Shown piece by piece: positions 60,591-64,000 of a stretch of 64,000 bases of DNA. Source of the stretch: Thunnus maccoyii (taxonomy: Eukaryota; Chordata; Actinopteri; Scombriformes; Scombridae); contig NC_056540.1 of NCBI RefSeq assembly GCF_910596095.1, positions 27,686,001 through 27,750,000 on the forward strand, in the 5' to 3' direction. Numbering within the stretch: the stretch's first letter is position 1; every line of letters starts with the position of its first letter. The notes under the pieces were generated by a model that searched no databases, had not been told where the DNA came from, and was given only the letters and a program-made list of their open reading frames with translations. Position numbers and translations under genes: made by a program.

Positions 60591-60849
60591 GATTAGAAAA
60601 TGTACATATGATTGTAATAATTATTTATATTTTTGTATTGTTCAACAGGCTAATTAATAAAAGTCCTTATTGCCAAATGGTTCCAGCCAGAGTGCTGATT
60701 AGTTATATTCAAATGAAATCTGAAATATAATCATAATCCAATATTATTCTTCCAACAATAAACACAACGCTGCAGGTAAACTGTTTGTGGATTTATTTTA
60801 GACTGTGACCAAGTCCTGTTCTTCCTAAATTCAAACGTTTTTCTTTCTC

Positions 60850-61380
60850 CACAGCGCGCCGTGCGGTTAACACTGGCCCATTACACGTTGTCATTTGTGG
60901 CTCATGGTGTTATTTGGACAATGTTTGGCCATTTACCCGGCCTGTGTCTGCGCGCTCCAAGGAGGTCTCGACAGAAATTGATACTAATTGCGGGGACTGT
61001 ACACTGCTGGCTGGTGGAGCGCCTGCAGGCAGTTGGAGGACCTGCTTGTCACTGCCTAATTGACAAGGGCTTGTCTGTCCTGGGAGCAGCTGGTCCTAAG
61101 CACTGGCGCACAATCGCATCTTGACACGGCCTCCACTCGCCTGAAGGAGTTTTGAGGGAAAACGCCGTTAAAGGGAGATTTATTGAATCTCCCTTTGGGT
61201 GACGCCGTATTAAGTACGCAATATAGGCCTAGGCTTATTTCCGCGGGTGCAAAAGGAAGCCACACTCCTGGTATTAATAACAGAAGGTGCCAATTAGGCC
61301 AGACAGGTGACATTTCTTGTGACATTATGAATCACTGCAAACAAGACAAGCCCGGGTAAATAAAAGCAATGTGCAGCGCT
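60850..61380. promoter_or_regulatory. Candidate conserved non-coding element with a hairpin
   Basis: A repeat-free, GC-richer block of about 530 bases with homeobox-like cores (61055 'ctaattgaca', 61290 'ccaattagg') and an exact 11-bp-arm inverted repeat at 61170-61196 flanked by 'acgccgt' direct repeats. It has no coding features. It is the best enhancer candidate in the window by texture. Confidence 0.35.
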
Positions 61381-61549
61381 GGCCTGAAATCAGTTTTAAG
61401 GAATAGTTATTTTACTTTTCGCAGCTACATGACACACAATGAGGCTATATGCGCAAATCGGATGAATGCGGGGGGTGTGTGTGTGTGTTGCACCAGCTAT
61501 TCAGCTGGCAGGCTGGAACACAAATAACATCAACCCTCACAGTAAAATA

Positions 61550-62060
61550 ATCTATTCATTATTCTGGCCTGTTTCTATTAGCCCATGCCTTTATAGCTGA
61601 ATGCATCAAGAGGAAAAAGCCAAGCAAGTATTGTTTTCGCCTGCAAGTGGAAAAGGTTTTCCTCCACTTTCCCACTGCCTGTAAAGAAATGCTGCTTTTC
61701 TGGCCCTTTTGAACTGAAAATCGTGATTTTTTCCCCTGGTGTTCTCCGGACGCGCTCCTTTCTTTCTGAGGAACAATGACAACACTGGAGCACCCCGCCG
61801 GTGCGCCACAGTTGGGGATCCCCCGGATTGTTTTGGACATCTTTGGATTTCATCAATCAAAATGACTGCAGTTTTCCATAAAAATGCTGAATTTGGTTGT
61901 GGAACCGAGCGGGCAAGGTAGAAAATACGAAGCTGTCCTTCTTGATGATAAATGGCCATCCTTTGATTGAGCAAATAGAGAAATACGTGCCACAGTACTG
62001 AGAAACAGGCGAAGATTGTTAAGAGAGGACTCGTGGTCTTGCGTCAGATCATGAAATGAA
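61550..62060. promoter_or_regulatory. Candidate conserved non-coding element
   Basis: Repeat-free. All three minus frames are open over long stretches, but none resembles a known protein. It is treated as non-coding. Confidence 0.25.
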
Positions 62061-62359
62061 TCAACCTCAAACATTATAAAACCAACTGCTATTTACCCCA
62101 AACTGGGAATGTGAGACGTATTAAAAACGGCATAAACATGACTGGACATGTCTATAATAATGTAAAACACATATAGGTTATTTAATGGTCTGATTTACTG
62201 TTTACTTGGACACTATTAGATTAATTTGTGTTTGCTTTTTTTGTAAACAAATATGAACAGTAACAGCAACAGGATGACAGTTACCTCTTCAGCATAACAA
62301 AACTACTGACATCTACTGGTGCCAGATATCATTCCAGTAATACCGGCCTTTCTTACCAG

Positions 62360-62800
62360 GTTACCGGGTGTAACAAACCAGATTAGGACCCATAAACATA
62401 TAGGAGTCTATGGCCTGCAGCTGATCCAGTATCCCTTCACGTTCTGCCAATAAAGGCCTGTCAACATGGAAATACCGCATCCCATTGACTAACACAGATC
62501 TAAACCCAATTATCTACCAATGGGATCTCGTAGCAGCTCGTTGGAGGCGACCTAGAATGAAATCTGGACAATTGCAAAGAAAAAAAACTTTTAATTTCCT
62601 CAAAAGGCAATTATGAATTAATGACTATGCAGATGCTTCTCTAGAAGTCCTCTCTAAATGGCTTTAATGCTGAGGCTAATTATCCAATATTGACATTTTG
62701 TCCCGCCTCAGGTCAGCGGGTCAACAGTTGGAGATTAATGGCACCGGACGGAGGTTATAGGACAAGGAACCCAGAGGAAAAGCCATTGTAACATTGCTAT
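62360..62800. promoter_or_regulatory. Candidate conserved non-coding element
   Basis: Repeat-free, with dense TAAT, CAATTAT and CCAAT-type cores, between AT-rich stretches. There is no coding frame. Confidence 0.3.
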
Positions 62801-63109
62801 AATATACTTTATTGTAGTTTTGATAGTGCAGTATTGTACGTTTTTAAGTATCATACACGAATTGGGTGTATAAAACCAGCTACAGGCCTCATATTGTGTC
62901 TGTAATCAATACTGATGTTTTTAACCTTATTGTACTTTATGGCTTTCAAAATATCCAATATTCTATCAATATAACATTTATATATTATTCAAATAATCAT
63001 TTATAGGTCTTATTTTTCTTTTTTATTACCACGACTATGTTCCTGTTTCCATATTTTTTATGATTTTTATAACATTTATTGCAGGACAGTTTGTCTCCCC
63101 CTCCTTTCT

Positions 63110-63350
63110 CAAACATATAGCAGAGTTGACTGGCTTGTCGGGCTTGAAGAATTGTTTAATTTCAGGGCCCCGGCGTTTCCTGAGGTGAGGTCTGCATTGG
63201 CTGCTAATAGAGATCTAATTGATGGGCCGAGTCCCGTTTCCGTGCTCTCTCCCTTTATTGCGCCCCGGCGTCTGCTGTAAAATAGGTCTGTAATCAGATT
63301 CCGCCTATTCCTCCTGGAGCAGGATGAGAGCTCAGGACTGCAGAGAGAGA
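63110..63350. promoter_or_regulatory. Candidate conserved non-coding element
   Basis: A GC-rich repeat-free block ending before an A-rich low-complexity run (63366-63415). It contains 'ctaattgatg' and 'gtaatcagatt'. The minus open frame over it (63109-63552) has no recognisable features. Confidence 0.3.
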
Positions 63351-64000
63351 CAGAGTGAGATGGGGCAAAAAAAAAAAGAAAGAAAGAAAAGGGAAAAAAA
63401 ATCGTTATTAAAAAAGTTAAGCCTGTTGAGGCTTGATGAAAAAGAGGAAAAGTGAGCTTTACAATACAAATTCTACACTTTAAAATGACTCTTCTTCCTA
63501 TGGAAACTTGTAGTGTGGCCATGGCACTCATTAGAGAGTTTACAGTCACCATATCAGGTTTTATCTGTCACGGTATCACTATAATATTCCTTCTTTCCTT
63601 TGGGGAGTTTTGCTGCAATATTTGTATACTGAACCCATCTTCTAAAATTCAAACTTATAAGATTAATATAGATCTTTCATACAAGGCTTTGTTATTGCTG
63701 CCAAACTGCCTATAATCATTTTTATTGTTATTGTAACATGGTTATATGTGCTTTCATGACTCAGACTCTCACTTTATGATCCAATCAAATGCCACACAGA
63801 CTAATTTCAGTTAATATCAGCGGTGTTGTCATGCACCCAGAAGGTAGAGGGGATGTCAATCAAATCAGACTCAAGACTGGCAGCAACAGAAACAGAGTGA
63901 TTCTTTATTTTTCTCCTCTCTGCTTCTCTCCCTCCATCTCCTATAGAGCTTCCTGGAGGGCTGTGATTGGCCGCCTGTTTGGGCAGTGATAGCAGCCCTG

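Noticed and set aside
61559-61974. Three overlapping minus-strand frames as coding
   Set aside because: Three frames open together indicates stop-poor composition rather than a gene; none resembles a known protein.

Overview
This is a teleost (percomorph-like) nuclear genome window. The genes are split into many short exons with GT..AG introns. The DNA is AT-rich and full of small DNA-transposon derivatives typical of fish, L2-type LINE remains and microsatellites. All five recognised gene families (six gene copies) lie on the minus strand. Exon models were built by hand from reading frame, splice sites and remembered vertebrate homologues, and every complete model closes in frame.

Layout, low to high coordinate. 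(1) About 3.4-11 kb: the 5' part of an annexin gene (anxa5-like): a tiny exon carrying only the start ATG, then two exons of annexin repeat 1; the rest lies beyond position 1. (2) 11-19.9 kb: repeats, an L2 LINE fragment, and blocks that look like conserved non-coding DNA. (3) 19.96-20.16 kb: smim43, a 64-residue single-pass membrane micropeptide. (4) 21.86-25.09 kb: ccna2 (cyclin A2), 8 coding exons, 438 aa, with a recognisable CDE/CHR, CCAAT and CRE-like promoter. (5) 26.0-34.3 kb and 35.1-43.3 kb: two head-to-tail copies of the entire Bardet-Biedl gene bbs7. Each has 19 coding exons, an uninterrupted frame and a promoter X-box. (6) 44.5-51 kb: tmem33, 7 coding exons, 248 aa. (7) 51-64 kb: no gene seen. 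It holds repeats, then from about 56 kb GC-richer, low-repeat blocks that may be developmental enhancers.

The main discovery candidate is the intact tandem bbs7 duplication. The tmem33-side copy keeps the residues I remember from human BBS7. The ccna2-side copy has lost two short peptide segments and one promoter X-box-like motif and has changed many otherwise conserved residues, yet remains open in all 19 exons. Copy-specific transposon insertions (a hAT-type element in one, a DIRS-like element in the other) postdate the duplication. BBS7 normally sits once per BBSome, so a second diverging copy suggests either a specialised subunit or a gene on its way out.

The order anxa5-smim43-ccna2-bbs7 matches human 4q27, but exosc9 and trpc3 are absent from their expected places, and tmem33 (human 4p13, beside PHOX2B) follows bbs7. 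This marks a rearranged neighbourhood.
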